From: Hofstenia miamia
Taxonomy: Eukaryota > Xenacoelomorpha > Acoela
Length of the DNA stretch: 32,201 bases
Reading direction: 5' to 3'
Assembly: GCA_004352715.1 (NCBI GenBank)
Contig: SCFE01000012.1
Location: 829,261 to 861,461 of the forward strand
Shown here: one piece after another, positions 30,182-32,201 of the stretch
How the letters are laid out: every line of letters begins with the position of its first letter
Numbering within the stretch: the first letter of the stretch is position 1
Made by a program: the position numbers and the translations under genes
The notes under the pieces: generated by a model
Told to the model about the DNA's origin: nothing
What the model saw: only the letters and a program-made list of their open reading frames with translations
The model's database searches: none

Positions 30182-32201
30182 ATTTTTGACAAAACTCCAC
30201 ATGTACCACTACTGCATGTTATGTTTTTTTAATAATTCTAAATTAGCAGTTATTGTAGATTATTTTGTAGAATTTTTCTGTAATTCATTGAATTAATAAT
30301 TGTTTGTACGCCAAATTGTTCACCAGCAAAATGTCTCCGATCAGAATGTCCTGTCTACTTTTCTAATTAAGATTCATAGGCAAAATGCAATTTTGCGTAT
30401 TTTTCACATTTTAAAATGCTCAACCATTTGTGACTAATTCAATAATACTTTAGTAAAAGAACCTTAGCAATTTTTGCAAAATTATTCAGCTAAAAAATAT
30501 CACGTTTTGTTTAATTTGTAATTTAAAATTTTTAGGATGATTTCTTGTTCCTATTGAACCACCGTCTATTTTTTCAAATGTACCTATTTCTATTATTCCC
30601 CGCCCCCCCACCGAAAACGCGGACTACATTACGGACTAGTTTGAAGTTCGAACAACTCAGCCTGATGAATTGTATGAATTCAAATATATAGATATCATAA
30701 ATTATGATAATTTCGTAAATGACTTTCAATCAAAGATGCAAACGATTTCACTTTCTGTGCAACTACTTGCAAATCAAAAATGTTTTACGTTGTTATCAAA
30801 CGTTTTTTGTGTGGACCAATTTTCAAGTTTTCTTGTTTTCTTAATAAATGTGAATCGGGATTTCATTGTATATGTTACACAGGTTTAAAGGTAGTTAACA
30901 TGGATTTTCTTGACAACAGTTTTGTAACGAGATGGAGTCAACTGTATGAAGTTGTTAGGTGCTTGATTACTGTAGTTGAGGATAATGAAAAATCTGACAA
31001 AGAAAAGTTTTTAGAACGTCAAATTCATTTATTGAATAGTAATGTTAAAGATACAACAACAAGTTTCTATGATCAAACTGACGTTATATTAGCGTTAGGA
31101 TTATATTCATTAAGTAGACCTGCCTATCAATATGTTCTCAATTATTGTTGTTTAGCTAGCATTCATTATTTGCAAAAAGTGACATGTGCCATATCAAAGC
31201 AGGATAACACTGAACTGTTGCAAAATTTTGTAAATTTACTGCCAAAAAGAGAACAAGCATGTTTAATTAATGTTGATGAAGTGTATGTAAATAGAAAGGT
31301 AACTTTTCCGGTGGAAACCTCTATGGTTATGCCATGGATAATCTAACTGATTTGGCAAGAACTGTTTTTGGAGTGGTGTTAAAGTTTTATTTTAGTAGCA
31401 AGTCATTTATATTCATAAATTGCTACCCATTATTAATTAAACTTCTAACATTGCATTAGCTACCATAAGTGCTACGTGTTCTGTATTAGCTGAATGCGAT
31501 GTACAAGTTCTAGGTATTGTCTGCAACAATTGCAAGGTCAATCAAGCACTATTTTCTCGCCTGCAGCTTTCTTCTGACTGTAGTTGGTTAGGAAAACATC
31601 AAATGTTTGTACAAGCCCATTTTATCTTTTAAATGACCTTACTCATCTTATTAAATCCATTAGAAATTGTTGGCATACTGAAAAGTCTAAAATACTCGAA
31701 TTCTATGACATATTTTCCTCAAGTAGCAACAAAGAAAAGCAAGTACTTCATGCTGATTGGAAACACGTTGAACTTTTATATAAATCCGAACATTCGAAAT
31801 TATTTAGGCAGTCAAATCTTACCTATTCAGCTGTGTATCCAAATAATATTGAAAAACAAAAATGTCTCTTGCACTTAAAGTTTTTTCAGAAGCAACCGCA
31901 TCTGCATTAACTGTTAACACAACAACAGCTGACATTGCAAAGGAAACAGCTTTGTTTATTAGAATTATTGGATTTGATATTGGAAATGTAAAGTCTTCAA
32001 TTCAATTTAAGAGAAACTTGAACTTATTTGAGAAGCCTATATCAATAGATGATCAAAATCAATTAAGTTTTCTATATAAGATTGGGCAGTTAGCTCAGTT
32101 TATGGCTCCTGTCAAAGCTTCAAATTGACACTTCAAATGCATTAATGCGGACAAGTAATGGTTTTGTTGCATTGGCCAAACATTTATTACATACAACTAG
32201 A
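30182..32201 (+). mobile_element. P element B2, second copy of family B, truncated on the left
   Basis: From tttttgacaaaactcc (30182 on) the sequence follows the THAP intron, acceptor and coding region of B1 at high identity up to 31202, where B1 enters its gap, and then runs on to the window edge. The THAP exon and left inverted repeat of B1 have no counterpart here, so this copy is truncated, or its left part belongs to an unjoined contig. The right end is outside the window. Confidence 0.8.
30536..32128 (+). pseudogene. P element B2 transposase, multiple frameshifts
   Basis: After the acceptor (TTTTTAG, ends 30535) the frame reads FLVPIEPPSIFSNVPISII, meets a stop, then FEVRTTQPDELYEF. 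From 30895 it is open through VVNMDFLDNSF, LYSLSRPAYQYV, IHYLQKVTC and INVDEVYVNRK (first catalytic Asp). It shifts frame near 31305 and continues GGNLYGYAMDNLTDLARTVFG. Later blocks are VLGIVCNNCKVNQALF, where element A has IFDNHAVNQSF, so the second Asp is Asn; then FYLLNDLTHLIKSIRNCW (31602 on), and after another shift SLALKVFSEATASAL and LFIRIIGFDIG. The order matches element A throughout. The copy is inactive. Confidence 0.78.

Noticed and set aside
1-32201. tRNA, rRNA or other structural RNA genes
   Set aside because: I looked for tRNA box A/B-like pairs and conserved rRNA words by eye and saw none; a covariance-model scan would be needed to exclude them.

Overview
The window is about 32 kb of AT-rich animal (metazoan) nuclear DNA from a draft, gap-containing assembly. 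Evidence for this is spliced genes with GT/AG introns, a recognisable INCENP gene, and DNA transposons of the P (THAP), PIF/Harbinger and hAT superfamilies, with long non-coding stretches and TA microsatellites. I cannot name the species. There is no sign of prokaryotic gene organisation.

Layout. Positions 1-10026 are intergenic DNA full of decayed repeats. They hold three pieces of one uncharacterised transposon family, here called Tx1 (395-600, 3034-4952, 7729-8062), a LINE-like C-terminal tail next to a 1000-base gap (6426-6725), and a few orphan exon-like reading frames. Positions 10027-27054 carry, on the minus strand, at least six exons of INCENP, the scaffold of the chromosomal passenger complex. 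The last exons (10027-10202 and 11561-11690) hold the Aurora B-binding IN-box. Every splice phase I could check agrees across the exons. The intron between exons at 13792-13940 and 26251-26412 is 12.3 kb and is packed with transposons: an inverted pair of Harbinger derivatives (14165-16647), a P element called A (16719-20849) and a second P element called B1 (20912-24570).

To the right of INCENP lie a degenerate hAT transposase (27503-28486), another 1000-base gap, and a second, partial copy of the B-type P element (B2, 30182 to window end).

The most interesting content is the P-element cluster. B1 has 33-bp terminal inverted repeats and a perfect 8-bp target duplication (cttgtgat). A has about 40-bp inverted repeats, a 7-8 bp duplication (aataagg/c) and a long unbroken catalytic reading frame. 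Both families place an intron of the same phase inside the THAP domain. Several isolated N bases mark contig joins where flanking sequence is duplicated or permuted, so apparent duplications and the order of coding blocks within element A need care.
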